From assembly GCA_024399065.1 (NCBI GenBank), contig JAKSIB010000001.1, positions 1 to 64,000 on the forward strand: a stretch of 64,000 nucleotides of DNA. Reading direction: 5' to 3'. Source of the DNA: Fibrobacter sp. (GTDB lineage Bacteria > Fibrobacterota > Fibrobacteria > Fibrobacterales > Fibrobacteraceae). This document shows, one piece after another, positions 8,944-17,327 of the stretch. Numbering within the stretch: position 1 is the stretch's first letter; each line of letters starts with the position of its first letter. Under the pieces are notes generated by a model. It had not been told where the DNA came from, made no database searches, and was given only the letters and a program-made list of their open reading frames with translations. A program made the position numbers and the translations under genes.

Positions 8944-9342
8944 ATGAATAAGTTTTTTGGATTTTGCGTTGTTGCCTTAGTGCTTTCCCTGGTGTCCTGT
9001 GCAGGCGAACGCCAGGGTTTGGTATGTGAAGAAATCGAATACCGTTTGAATACCATGACTTATTCTCCGGACCAGCGTGCCTATATGGAAGAGGAACTTA
9101 GGACCTGCCGCGATGAGGAAGCCCAGAAGAGGGGAGCCGATGCGGCCTCCCGCCAAAGCATTTACGATCGCTATGCTGCAAGTGATACAACTTCTGGAGA
9201 TTCTGCCAGGGAAGTTTCTGTTTCCGAAGCATTGCAGGATTCGTCTGGCGTGAAAACCGAAAGTATTTACGACCGCTATTCCAACAAGAATGGGGAGGCT
9301 AGTCCCGATACATCTGCCGACGATGCTTCCAACTTCCAGTAA
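8944..9342 (+). CDS. Small lipoprotein with SIYDRY repeats
   Basis: 132 residues. The lipobox is LVSC with Cys19. After a short helical, Cys-containing segment (VCEEIEYRLNTM...ELRTCRDEE) the remainder is polar and probably disordered, with two copies of SIYDRY (about residues 74 and 104) followed by acidic Ser/Asp-rich sequence. No domain recognised. It lies 9 bp after the propeller gene and 12 bp before cca, so it is part of the same run of genes. Ribosome binding site AGAAGG at 8932-8937. Confidence 0.75.
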   Translation: MNKFFGFCVVALVLSLVSCAGERQGLVCEEIEYRLNTMTYSPDQRAYMEEELRTCRDEEAQKRGADAASRQSIYDRYAASDTTSGDSAREVSVSEALQDSSGVKTESIYDRYSNKNGEASPDTSADDASNFQ

Positions 9343-9354
9343 TAGGGCTTATTG

Positions 9355-10641
9355 ATGGCTATTGTGCAAACTCTTGCTGGTGAAAATTTTGAACCGGAAC
9401 TTCCGAAGCGCCTGCTGAAAATTGCAGACGATATTATTGCAGCCGGTGGCCGTGCCTATCTGGTGGGTGGCTGGGTTCGCGATGCGCTTCTTGGAAAAAA
9501 TTGCCGCGACTACGATGTCGAAGTTTACGATCTTGAACAGGATCAGTTGCTTCCTATTTTGTCCAAATATGGTAAGACAAATTTGGTAGGAAAGGCTTTT
9601 GGTGTCATCCATCTTTCTATGAAGGGTGAGTCACTGGACTTTTCGTTTCCCCGTACAGAAAGCAAGGTGGGCTATGGCCATAAAGGGTTTGTGGTAAAGA
9701 CCGATGCTAAGCTTAGTTTCAAGGAAGCCGCCCTACGCCGTGACTTTACGATTAATGCCATGGGTATGGAACTGCCCGACTTGAAGCTTTGCGATCCTTA
9801 CGGTGGCATTGATGACTTGAAGTCTCGCTGCTTGCGTCATGTGGGGCCTGCTTTTGCGGAAGATTCCTTGCGTATTCTTCGCGGTGTTCAGTTTGCCAGC
9901 CGATTCGCCTTGAACCTTGCTCCAGAAACAGTGGAGATGTGCCGCACCCTTTCGCTGGATGACTTGAGCATTGAACGTCTTTTCGAAGAATTCAAGAAAT
10001 GGCTTTTGAAGCCGGGTAAGCCGTCTCTCGGTTTGAAGGCTTTCATTGACATTAAACTGGATGAGTACTTTCCTGAAGTGAATACCTCCGGTGAACTTCT
10101 TGACGCCATGGTTGGCTGCAGAAAGGGCTTGACGGATGAAGAAGCCGCGGAACTAGCCTTTGCCGCGTTGCTTTCTGGAAATGCTTTCCCAGGTAACGGT
10201 TGTGAAGATGTGAAGGCGCTTGCCAACAAGTTCCTTGCCCGCATTACAAATGAAATTCATCTGGTGCGCAAGGTCCCTGAAATTCTGAAATGCTACAGCG
10301 AACTGAATTATGAAACGGTTCCGGCGGCTCCAGTGCTGCGCCGCCTTGCGGTTCGTCTGGATGGATTGAAGCTTTTGGCCTTGCTGGTAAAATCCACCCC
10401 GAAAACTCAGTTCAAGTCCGCCTCCTTCGCGGAAGACCTTTGGGGCGCCGCGGAATCCCTTGGCGTTCTTAACGTCGCTCCGCAGCCTTTCCTCACAGGA
10501 AAAATGCTTATTGATCTCGGTGTAAAGCCGGGCAAGCAGATGGGCGAGATTATCAAGAAGAGTTTCGAACTCCAGCTGGATGGCGAATTGACGAACGCCG
10601 ACGCTGCCCTTGCCTGGGCTAAGGCAGAACTTTCCGCATAG
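9355..10641 (+). CDS. cca: CCA-adding enzyme / poly(A) polymerase family nucleotidyltransferase
   Basis: 428 residues from the ATG at 9355; a TTG at 9352 is in frame but less likely. The class II tRNA nucleotidyltransferase head is clear: YLVGGWVRDALLG (35-47), the carboxylates RDYDVE (Asp52, Asp54), RRDFTINAMG near 137, DPYGGIDDL, and the neck motif LSIERLFEEFKKWLL. It adds or repairs the 3'-CCA of tRNA with CTP and ATP in the cytoplasm. No HD phosphohydrolase domain is evident in the C-terminal part. CCA-adding versus poly(A) polymerase activity cannot be fully separated by sequence. Confidence 0.9.
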   Translation: MAIVQTLAGENFEPELPKRLLKIADDIIAAGGRAYLVGGWVRDALLGKNCRDYDVEVYDLEQDQLLPILSKYGKTNLVGKAFGVIHLSMKGESLDFSFPRTESKVGYGHKGFVVKTDAKLSFKEAALRRDFTINAMGMELPDLKLCDPYGGIDDLKSRCLRHVGPAFAEDSLRILRGVQFASRFALNLAPETVEMCRTLSLDDLSIERLFEEFKKWLLKPGKPSLGLKAFIDIKLDEYFPEVNTSGELLDAMVGCRKGLTDEEAAELAFAALLSGNAFPGNGCEDVKALANKFLARITNEIHLVRKVPEILKCYSELNYETVPAAPVLRRLAVRLDGLKLLALLVKSTPKTQFKSASFAEDLWGAAESLGVLNVAPQPFLTGKMLIDLGVKPGKQMGEIIKKSFELQLDGELTNADAALAWAKAELSA

Positions 10642-10665
10642 GGAAACGCTCCGCCTCTTGGATTT

Positions 10666-11769
10666 TTATTTCCAGCGGAACAAGCCGGTGATGCCTGCGG
10701 GAACGCAGAACACGATCATCGGAATTTGAATCAGTTCGGTAGGGATGAAAGCGAACATCTGGCGTTTGGCGTGGAGCTTTGCTGCGGCGATGCTCAGGAA
10801 CACAAAGTCCACGATAATCTTCGGCAGGATGGAGAATACGCACCACTGCCAAGGACAATCCAGAAGCAATACGCACCACGGACTGATGAACATCCAGATG
10901 TAGTAGGTGTAAATCAAGGTCAGCAGGAAGATGTAGGCCTTGCTTTCGTAGCTGGTGCCGTTGCTGCTCCAGCGGGCGCGCTGGTTGAACAATTGCTTCC
11001 AGGTGTCCACAGGGGCGGTTTCAATAACAGCGTCCTTGTCCAGGTTGTAGCAGACCTTGGTGCCGGGGATTTTCATCATCTTGTGGATGAGCATGTCGTC
11101 GTCACCGCTACTTAAATTGATCAGGTCGCCGAATCCGCCCACTTCGAAGAAAAGTTCCTTTTTGTAGGCGAGGCATGCGGCGCTAGCCACAATGGGGTGA
11201 CCCCAGCTGAATCCGGCCCCTTCCATGGCGGTGTATCCCAAGGTTTCCAACTTCTGGAAAAGGTGGGGCATGGTGCGGCTGCCGTTGTTCTGTTTCGGAC
11301 CTTGCACGATGCAGATTCCGTCCACAAAGCGGCCAGCCATGGAGGTAATCCAGCTCTTGCGTGGAATGCAGTCGGCATCCATGGTCAAAAGGATTTCGTT
11401 CTTGGCAATCTTGAATGCACTTTCCAAGGCACGCTTCTTGGGGCTTGCGATTTGGGGCAAGTCCTGGGGGAGGCTAAGAACGCGGAACTTGGGATGGTCC
11501 TTGGCGAAGTTCTCGAGAATTTCCTTGGTGCGGTCGGTGGAACGGTCGTCTACGCAAATGACTTCCCATTCGCCGGCGTAATCTTGTTCGGCCAGGGCTT
11601 CCAAAGTTCTCTGGGCGAATTCCTCTTCATTGCGCATGGGCACCACAACGGATACGCTGGGGGTGGCCTTAGGACCTTTGTAACGGCGCGTGCGGATAAG
11701 TCCTATAATGAAGAATAGGAACAAAAGCGTATAAATCGCCGTTAAACATGCAATGAGAATTCCACCCAT
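10666..11769 (-). CDS. Membrane-bound GT2 glycosyltransferase
   Basis: 367 residues. An N-terminal membrane segment (3-25) is followed by a GT-A domain: VSVVVPMRNEEE (about 39), the nucleotide-binding VDDRSTD, the metal-binding MDADC, SGDDDM (catalytic-region acidic cluster), and QRARW, a variant of the processive Q(Q/R)xRW motif. Two or three C-terminal membrane helices follow (about 280-360). The architecture is that of glycosyltransferases that build lipid-linked or exported saccharides on the cytoplasmic face. Acceptor and sugar are unknown. It converges with cca (24 bp apart) and is divergent from lpxA. Confidence 0.85.
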   Translation of the reverse strand: MGGILIACLTAIYTLLFLFFIIGLIRTRRYKGPKATPSVSVVVPMRNEEEFAQRTLEALAEQDYAGEWEVICVDDRSTDRTKEILENFAKDHPKFRVLSLPQDLPQIASPKKRALESAFKIAKNEILLTMDADCIPRKSWITSMAGRFVDGICIVQGPKQNNGSRTMPHLFQKLETLGYTAMEGAGFSWGHPIVASAACLAYKKELFFEVGGFGDLINLSSGDDDMLIHKMMKIPGTKVCYNLDKDAVIETAPVDTWKQLFNQRARWSSNGTSYESKAYIFLLTLIYTYYIWMFISPWCVLLLDCPWQWCVFSILPKIIVDFVFLSIAAAKLHAKRQMFAFIPTELIQIPMIVFCVPAGITGLFRWK

Positions 11770-11840
11770 GGTGAACCAAAATTAGAAAAAAGGGCTGTCC
11801 GTTAGACTTGACTATATCCATTTTTGCTACTTTTCAAGGC

Positions 11841-12608
11841 ATGATTCACCCTTCCGCATTTGTTCACCCCTCTGCAAAAGTTCACGAATCGACCTTTATC
11901 GGCCCGTGGTGTCTTGTGGACGAGGGGGCTGAAATTGGCGAGGGAGTCCGATTGGAAAGCCGAGTCCATGTCTATGGCGGTGTAAAAATCGGCGCCAATA
12001 CACGTGTTTTCGACGGGGCTGTTCTTGGCGCTCCTCCCCAGGATCTAAAGTATGCCGGGGAACCGACCCGCCTTGAGGTGGGGGAGAACTGCACCATCCG
12101 TGAATACTGTACTTTGAACCGTGGCACTGTTCAAGGTGGTGGCTGTACTCGCGTTGCAGACAAAGTATTAATTATGGCTTACTCTCACGTGGGGCATGAT
12201 TGTCAAATTGGCCGTGGGGTGGTCATCGCCAACGGCTGCCAGCTAGGTGGCCATGTTCGCATTGGTGAATTTGCTACTATCGGTGGCGTTACCGCCATCC
12301 AGCAGCGCAATCAGGTGGGCGCCTACGCTTTCGTGGGCGGAACCTACAAGGTGGACAAGGATGTTCCGCCCTGCAGCAAGGCCTTCGGTTCCCCGATACG
12401 CTTCGGCGCCTTGAACCTTCACGCCTTGCGCCTCCATCCCGAGGAATTCCCCCAGGAACGTATTGAATTTTTTGAAAAGGCTTTCCGCGAACTTTACCGC
12501 GGCAAGCGCCCCATGGCTGAAGTCATCGAGGAACTGAAAAAAGGCCCGGAACCATTGTTCCAAGCCTTCTTCGATGAACATTGGGGCGGCACGATCATCC
12601 GCCCGTAA
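11841..12608 (+). CDS. lpxA: UDP-N-acetylglucosamine acyltransferase
   Basis: 255 residues from the ATG at 11841. A TTG at 11808 is in frame, but family alignment (MIHPSAFVHPSAKV) starts at 11841. The left-handed beta-helix hexapeptide repeats are obvious, with PQDLKYAGEPTRLEVGE, LNRGTVQGGG and the catalytic base His119 in AYSHVGHDC. LpxA transfers an R-3-hydroxyacyl chain from ACP to UDP-GlcNAc, the first step of lipid A synthesis, and so shows an LPS-type outer membrane. Other lpx genes are not adjacent. A TACTTTTC box ends only 5 nt before the ATG and no Shine-Dalgarno sequence is present, suggesting a leaderless mRNA. Confidence 0.95.
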   Translation: MIHPSAFVHPSAKVHESTFIGPWCLVDEGAEIGEGVRLESRVHVYGGVKIGANTRVFDGAVLGAPPQDLKYAGEPTRLEVGENCTIREYCTLNRGTVQGGGCTRVADKVLIMAYSHVGHDCQIGRGVVIANGCQLGGHVRIGEFATIGGVTAIQQRNQVGAYAFVGGTYKVDKDVPPCSKAFGSPIRFGALNLHALRLHPEEFPQERIEFFEKAFRELYRGKRPMAEVIEELKKGPEPLFQAFFDEHWGGTIIRP

Positions 12609-12613
12609 ATTCT

Positions 12614-12625
12614 GGGGTTAACCCC
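12614..12625. repeat. Perfect 12-bp palindrome between lpxA and the GH5 gene
   Basis: GGGGTTAACCCC lies in the 28-bp space between two converging genes. It has no T run on either side, so it is a poor terminator by the usual rule, but no other terminator is present between these genes. Confidence 0.5.
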
Positions 12626-12636
12626 GTTCTTGCATC

Positions 12637-13788
12637 CTACAGACCGAATGCTGCGGGGAAACCTTCGTACCAAGAATCATCATTTCGGCTGTAGGCTTCG
12701 AAACCACCAACCTTAGTGAATCCCCAGTACTGCCAGGAAATGTCGTAATCTTCCACGATCTTGATGACTTCCTTGGCCCATCTTGCCTTCATCTTTGCGG
12801 ACGGCAAGGTGTTGTAAGTGTTGTTGCACTTTGATGTGTTGGCGAAGTCACCACCACCGGAAATACCGAATTCACTCATGTTCATAGGAACGTGTCCGCC
12901 GTTTACGTCCGGGTAGAGCTTTTGTGCCAAGGCAACGTACTTTCTAAAGTCTGCGGCTGCAGTCACGTCGTATACTTCGTCGCCTCTGCAGTTGTAGGAG
13001 TGGCCTTGGTGAGAGTATGTATAGGGCTCGTAATAGTGGCCAGTGTAGATGATGTTTCCGTCTTCCGGCAATTCGAGCATACCGAGTTCGCCGAATTTTG
13101 CTGCCTGGTAGGCTTCAAACATGATAGTCTTGCCGGGAGCGTTTGCACGGATGACCTTGTATGCGTCCAATTCGAATTCGGCGACAAGGTTTGCGAACTT
13201 ACAGGTAGGTTCGTTAATGATTTCTAGAACGACCATGCTGTCGGGGAATTCTTCCATTTCCTTTGAAACTTGATTCCAGAGAGAAAGGAAGTGCATCTTT
13301 TCGTCAATGAAGGCTTGCGGATTTGTTACGTAGTTACCGCAGGCATCGTTCAATTCGTCGTAGTGGTGGAAGTTGACAATAACTGCAAGCCCCTGGGCCA
13401 AAGCGAGCTTGATGTCTTCCTTGACGCCGGCCAGGCGTTCTGCATCTACCGTATGAGTGCTGTAGTCGGAGTCGAACTGCCAGCGTACCGGGAGGCGTAC
13501 GGAGTTGAAGCCGGTAGCCTTGATGACGGCGAAATCGTCATCTTCAATGCAGTTGCCCCAGCTGCAATCCAGACTGTTGCCCTTGGAATCCCAAGAGTTG
13601 CCGAGATTGATACCCTTGCCGAGACGCTTGTTCATTGCACGACCCAGGGAGTAGTCGACGGGAACCGCGACCCTGGTGGTGTCAGGCTGATCTTCCGGAT
13701 TTTGTGCAAGAGTGTGGTTTCCGCCACCTTGGTCACAAGCCATCAGACCGAGGCTGAAAATAAGTGCTAACGGGAATAATCTTTTCAT
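12637..13788 (-). CDS. GH5 endoglucanase-like lipoprotein
   Basis: 383 residues. The lipobox is LMAC with Cys18, followed by a short Gly/Pro-rich linker. The rest is a TIM-barrel GH5 domain: GKGINLGNSWDS (58-69), NSVRLPVRW, VIVNFHHYDE, the acid/base Glu193 in IINEPT, HYYEPYTYSHQG, and the nucleophile Glu306 in MSEFG. The pattern is closest to GH5 subfamily-4 type endo-beta-glucanase/xyloglucanase; the subfamily is my inference. There is no C-terminal sorting domain, so it is probably anchored in the outer membrane by its lipid. It is transcribed away from the six-gene envelope operon, with a 238-bp shared upstream region. Confidence 0.92.
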   Translation of the reverse strand: MKRLFPLALIFSLGLMACDQGGGNHTLAQNPEDQPDTTRVAVPVDYSLGRAMNKRLGKGINLGNSWDSKGNSLDCSWGNCIEDDDFAVIKATGFNSVRLPVRWQFDSDYSTHTVDAERLAGVKEDIKLALAQGLAVIVNFHHYDELNDACGNYVTNPQAFIDEKMHFLSLWNQVSKEMEEFPDSMVVLEIINEPTCKFANLVAEFELDAYKVIRANAPGKTIMFEAYQAAKFGELGMLELPEDGNIIYTGHYYEPYTYSHQGHSYNCRGDEVYDVTAAADFRKYVALAQKLYPDVNGGHVPMNMSEFGISGGGDFANTSKCNNTYNTLPSAKMKARWAKEVIKIVEDYDISWQYWGFTKVGGFEAYSRNDDSWYEGFPAAFGL

Positions 13789-13817
13789 TTTGCCCTCAAA
13801 GGTAAAATTGTTGTTTA

Positions 13818-13825
13818 CAAAGATA
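13818..13825 (-). promoter_or_regulatory. TAnnTTTG promoter box of the GH5 lipoprotein gene
   Basis: On the minus strand the sequence reads TATCTTTG, an exact match to the Bacteroidetes -7 consensus TAnnTTTG, with TTTC about 18-19 nt upstream. It lies 30 bp before the start codon. A CACT-N6-AGTG inverted repeat at 13831-13844 overlaps the spacer and could be an operator. A TGTATAC element lies at 13873-13879. Confidence 0.5.
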
Positions 13826-13986
13826 AATTACACTTTTTATAGTGAAAGGTGTTCTGTATTGAAAAAATAATGTGTATACCGAAGAAAACAGCCTAAAAGC
13901 GCTAAATTACTGAAAAATAAGGGAGTTATGGTGATATATGGCAACTTTTTTGGAACGCCGCTTTTCCGTCTACTAAAAAAACAATT

Positions 13987-13992
13987 TATATT
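13987..13992 (+). promoter_or_regulatory. Candidate -10 of the six-gene envelope operon
   Basis: TATATT lies 35 bp before the ATG at 14027. It is followed by a good ribosome binding site TTGGAGA (14007-14013). The region 13789-14026 otherwise holds the divergent promoter of the GH5 gene and a TGTATAC element. No clear -35 is seen. Confidence 0.4.
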
Positions 13993-14026
13993 GTAGCATA
14001 TCCGAATTTGGAGACTTTTTGATATT

Positions 14027-14770
14027 ATGAAAGCAAATCCGCATAAAGCAAGTTGGTTGTGCGCCCTTGGCGTACTCCTGATGGCATCATTCTCTTTTGC
14101 TGGCTATGGGTTTAGCGACTACCGCGACCGTGACCAGTCCCGTTTTGAAACTAAGCAGGCTAAGCCCTTCCGCCCGGACAAGGACGTCGTGTCCGTGGTC
14201 ATGCGTGAAGCTATTCCTCGTGGCGGTGGCTATACCTACCAGTATCCCCGTGAAAACCCGGAACCGGTTCTCACCGACAAGTTTGCTATGGAAGGTGCTC
14301 TTTCCATGGAAATTGAACTTATCGCAAGTGACTACTCCGGTGTGGCTATCTGTATTGCAGGTTCTGTGAACCTCGAACCGTACTACGAGGAAGGCGTCCT
14401 CGAGTTCTGGATCAAGGGCGCCCAGGGCGGCGAAAACGCCTTGTTCGTGCTCGTTGACGACGGTGTCAAGACTGGTGGTGAATCCATGCAGGTCAAGCTC
14501 CGTTCCAAGAGCCTTGGTGAAATTACTACAGAATGGAAGCGCTTCAGCATTCCTTTGAAGCTCTTTGGTAAGACCGGTGTGTACTGGGATGCCAAGAACA
14601 CTCGCGAAGTTATGTTGCCTTTCAGCTGGTCCAACTTCAAGGGTTTCCGTATCGAAGTTCGTAAGGACGAGAACGAATCCTTCAAGGTTTGGCTTGACGA
14701 TATCGTCATTAAGAAGCAGGGCAAGGCCTACGAAGGTCCGTCCAACTATCCGTTCCGTAACGAGATTTAA
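14027..14770 (+). CDS. Secreted CBM11-like (CIA30-type jelly-roll) protein, first gene of the envelope operon
   Basis: 247 residues with a signal peptide ending near SFSFA-GYG (25). The core (about 75-235) has the pattern of CBM11/CIA30 galactose-binding-like jelly rolls: GVLEFWIKGAQGGENALFVLVDD, TEWKRFSIPLKLFG, SWSNFKGFRIEV and the closing strand FKVWLDDIVIKK. No catalytic residues are recognised, so binding of a glycan is the likely role. It is the first of six tightly packed genes (8-15 bp gaps) encoding outer-membrane-type proteins. Assignment to CBM11 itself is tentative; the domain could also be a scaffold for the barrel proteins. Confidence 0.7.
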   Translation: MKANPHKASWLCALGVLLMASFSFAGYGFSDYRDRDQSRFETKQAKPFRPDKDVVSVVMREAIPRGGGYTYQYPRENPEPVLTDKFAMEGALSMEIELIASDYSGVAICIAGSVNLEPYYEEGVLEFWIKGAQGGENALFVLVDDGVKTGGESMQVKLRSKSLGEITTEWKRFSIPLKLFGKTGVYWDAKNTREVMLPFSWSNFKGFRIEVRKDENESFKVWLDDIVIKKQGKAYEGPSNYPFRNEI

Positions 14771-14778
14771 GAGGTTTT

Positions 14779-17313
14779 ATGCGTAAATTACCCATAATTG
14801 CTACGACTTTGCTCTGCTCGTCTCTGGCTCTTGCCCAGTACGAGGATGAAACTGTCCAGGACGAATCCGTTGCAGCGGAAAGTTCTGTAGAAGCAACTGA
14901 AGAGGCTGCTCCTGCTGAAGAAGCTGTAGAAGAAGCAGCTCCTGCAGAGGATGTTGCTTCTGCTGAAGACTCCGTACCTGCAGAAGATGTTGCTCCTGTT
15001 GAAGAAGTTTCCACTGTTGAAGAAGCTCCCGCAGCCGCTCCTGCTGAAGAAGCTCCCAAGAAGGAACTGGCAAGCACCGGTTCTGTGAAGGGTCCGGCAC
15101 CTGTGGTCGGTGCTCCTGCAACAATGGCTCCCGCAGCTCAGATTGCTGCTGTTGAAGACAATACCGATGGTCTTGTGGAAAACATGGAATCCACCCTCAT
15201 GGGTAAGGACGATCTGCCCCTGGCAGTCTCCGGTTACATGGCCTTCCGCCTCAAGAACTTCCATTACTCTGAACCGAGCCCCTATGTCCGTAACGACTTG
15301 GCTCGCACTGCAGTGGACGCTGTCTTGAACGTGAACATTGTGGCTATGCCCAACTCCTACATGACCTTGTGGACTAACCTGTCCTTGCCGTTCGATCTGT
15401 CTGGTCTTTATACCAACTACCTCGGTAGCCAGCCGACAGACGTCCCGACTCACGACGAACGTGTTCAGTTTGACCACTCCACCGACTACTATGCAGCAAC
15501 CATCAACGAAGAAATGAACTTCGGCGTTGACATCCGTGCTGGTGTCTTCGGTGCATACGTCACTGCAGGTGGTGTTATCTGGGCAAACTCCTCTCCGCTT
15601 ACCATGTGGGAACGTGAAACCAACCCGCGTTTCGCTTGGCAGTATGAATTGTTCGAAGATGAAAAGACTGTAAGTACCTACTATAAGGAAAAGGTCTTTA
15701 AGCCTGTCAAGGAAGGTGGCCGTGCATTCTGGACCAACCGTTCCTTCGGTGGTGTCTTCGCAAACGTCTACCAGTTGCCGTTCGACTTGAAGGCTCAGTT
15801 CCTCTTGTCTCAGCCGGCTGATGCAGACATCGCTACCCGTGATGGTCTCCGCATCTACGGTGGTCAGCCTGGTGAACTTGAAATGTCCGGTGGTTACGAC
15901 TTCCGTGGTTCTGTCTACAGCGGTCGTCTTGCAAAGGAAAAGATTGCGGACAACTTAACCGTTGGTTTGAACTACATGGGTGTCGTATTTGACAACGACA
16001 TTATCTATGAGGATGAATTCCGTAACCAGTGGATCAACTACTCCAAGGTCGGTCCGACTATCCTGAATTCCCATACCGCTTCTATTGACTTCAAGGGTAA
16101 CATCACCCCGAAACTCTATGTGATGGCTGATGTGGGCGTCAGCATGACCGACTCTGTAAGATTCGACCGTGTAACTGATGCTGCCGGCTATAACGAAAAC
16201 AACCCGTCTTCTGGTTACCTCGCCGACGCTTACCATAAGAGCATGAACAAACCGCAGGTTGGTGTCTATGTCAAGGCTCAGAGCAAGTACATTGAAGGCT
16301 GGCCGATGACTGTGGAAGCCATCTACTTGCCGAAGGAATTCTACTCTCCGTATTCCTTGACCAACCCGTCTCGTTTCGCTGCATGGCGCAAGGATGAATT
16401 CTACCTGAATGGTGGTTCCATGCGTTACAGCCCCAACATGGCTGGTATCAACTTCAAGTTGGAACCCACCTTCAACCGCGGTTACTTTGACGTCCAGTAC
16501 GGTCAGCACCGTCAGGTCGAAGAAGGTCAGGATGTGATTTCCTTTAACTATCGCTTGAATGGCCGTAGCATTTGGGAAAGCTCCAATTCCTGGACCAAGC
16601 ATAAGCCGCTCTTCATTGCTGACTCCGGTAATGCCGATGGTTCTGGCTACATTGCCCGTACTGGTACTATGATTCCTTCTGGCGAAGGCATCAAGCAGTA
16701 TCGTCAGCAGGGTGGTCTCTATGGTGGTACCTGGGAAATGTGGGAATCCTTCGTTGCATACGAAAGTGCTGACCAGATCCAGAAGGGTGAAGTTCCGTCT
16801 CACGCCAAGTGGTCTTCCTACCTCTCCTTCATGGGTGGTTATGATATTGGCGGCTGGTTCGGTACCGATCGCACTATCATGATGACTGGTTATGCTGCTC
16901 TCTCCGGTGTTTCCACTTCCTTCACTCCGCTCGCCTTTAGCGAAAAGCAGGATGACATGCTGTTGTGGAGCTTCTTCGGTCAGTTTGAACCGTCTGTTGC
17001 TGTGACTCCGACCTTCCACATGGTTGGTATCCTGGGTCTTGAAACCTTCCGTGCAGAAAATGCTTACGTTTCCGAAGCATACTACTCCACCATCAAGAAG
17101 GGTGTCCTTTACGACAACTACTCCAAGAGCTTCCAGAGAAAGGCTCCGATCAACTACTTGGAAACCGCTCTGGGTATCGGCTTTGATTGGGACTTCTCTG
17201 ACCGCGTCGGTCTGCATGCCCGTTACAAGTTCATGACTCATTCCGATGAAGTTATTTCTGCTAATGATTGGCATTCTCACTACATTTCCGCCGAAGTTAA
17301 GGCTTGGTTCTAA
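14779..17313 (+). CDS. Outer-membrane beta-barrel protein with Ala/Glu/Pro-rich N-terminal linker
   Basis: 844 residues. The signal peptide is MRKLPIIATTLLCSSLALAQ. Residues 21-100 are a low-complexity acidic linker rich in Ala, Glu, Pro and Val (repeats such as EEAAPAEEAVEEAAPAEDVA). From about 140 onward the sequence is rich in aromatic, alternating beta-strand segments and ends in AEVKAWF, a C-terminal Phe typical of barrel proteins recognised by the BAM complex. No homologue family recognised. It begins 8 bp after the CBM11-like gene with the ribosome binding site AAGAGG. Codons are strongly biased (GGT, CGT, TCC, AAG), which suggests high expression. It is probably a porin-like or substrate-binding channel. 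Confidence 0.7.
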   Translation: MRKLPIIATTLLCSSLALAQYEDETVQDESVAAESSVEATEEAAPAEEAVEEAAPAEDVASAEDSVPAEDVAPVEEVSTVEEAPAAAPAEEAPKKELASTGSVKGPAPVVGAPATMAPAAQIAAVEDNTDGLVENMESTLMGKDDLPLAVSGYMAFRLKNFHYSEPSPYVRNDLARTAVDAVLNVNIVAMPNSYMTLWTNLSLPFDLSGLYTNYLGSQPTDVPTHDERVQFDHSTDYYAATINEEMNFGVDIRAGVFGAYVTAGGVIWANSSPLTMWERETNPRFAWQYELFEDEKTVSTYYKEKVFKPVKEGGRAFWTNRSFGGVFANVYQLPFDLKAQFLLSQPADADIATRDGLRIYGGQPGELEMSGGYDFRGSVYSGRLAKEKIADNLTVGLNYMGVVFDNDIIYEDEFRNQWINYSKVGPTILNSHTASIDFKGNITPKLYVMADVGVSMTDSVRFDRVTDAAGYNENNPSSGYLADAYHKSMNKPQVGVYVKAQSKYIEGWPMTVEAIYLPKEFYSPYSLTNPSRFAAWRKDEFYLNGGSMRYSPNMAGINFKLEPTFNRGYFDVQYGQHRQVEEGQDVISFNYRLNGRSIWESSNSWTKHKPLFIADSGNADGSGYIARTGTMIPSGEGIKQYRQQGGLYGGTWEMWESFVAYESADQIQKGEVPSHAKWSSYLSFMGGYDIGGWFGTDRTIMMTGYAALSGVSTSFTPLAFSEKQDDMLLWSFFGQFEPSVAVTPTFHMVGILGLETFRAENAYVSEAYYSTIKKGVLYDNYSKSFQRKAPINYLETALGIGFDWDFSDRVGLHARYKFMTHSDEVISANDWHSHYISAEVKAWF

Positions 17314-17327
17314 TCGGGGGTGCTGAA

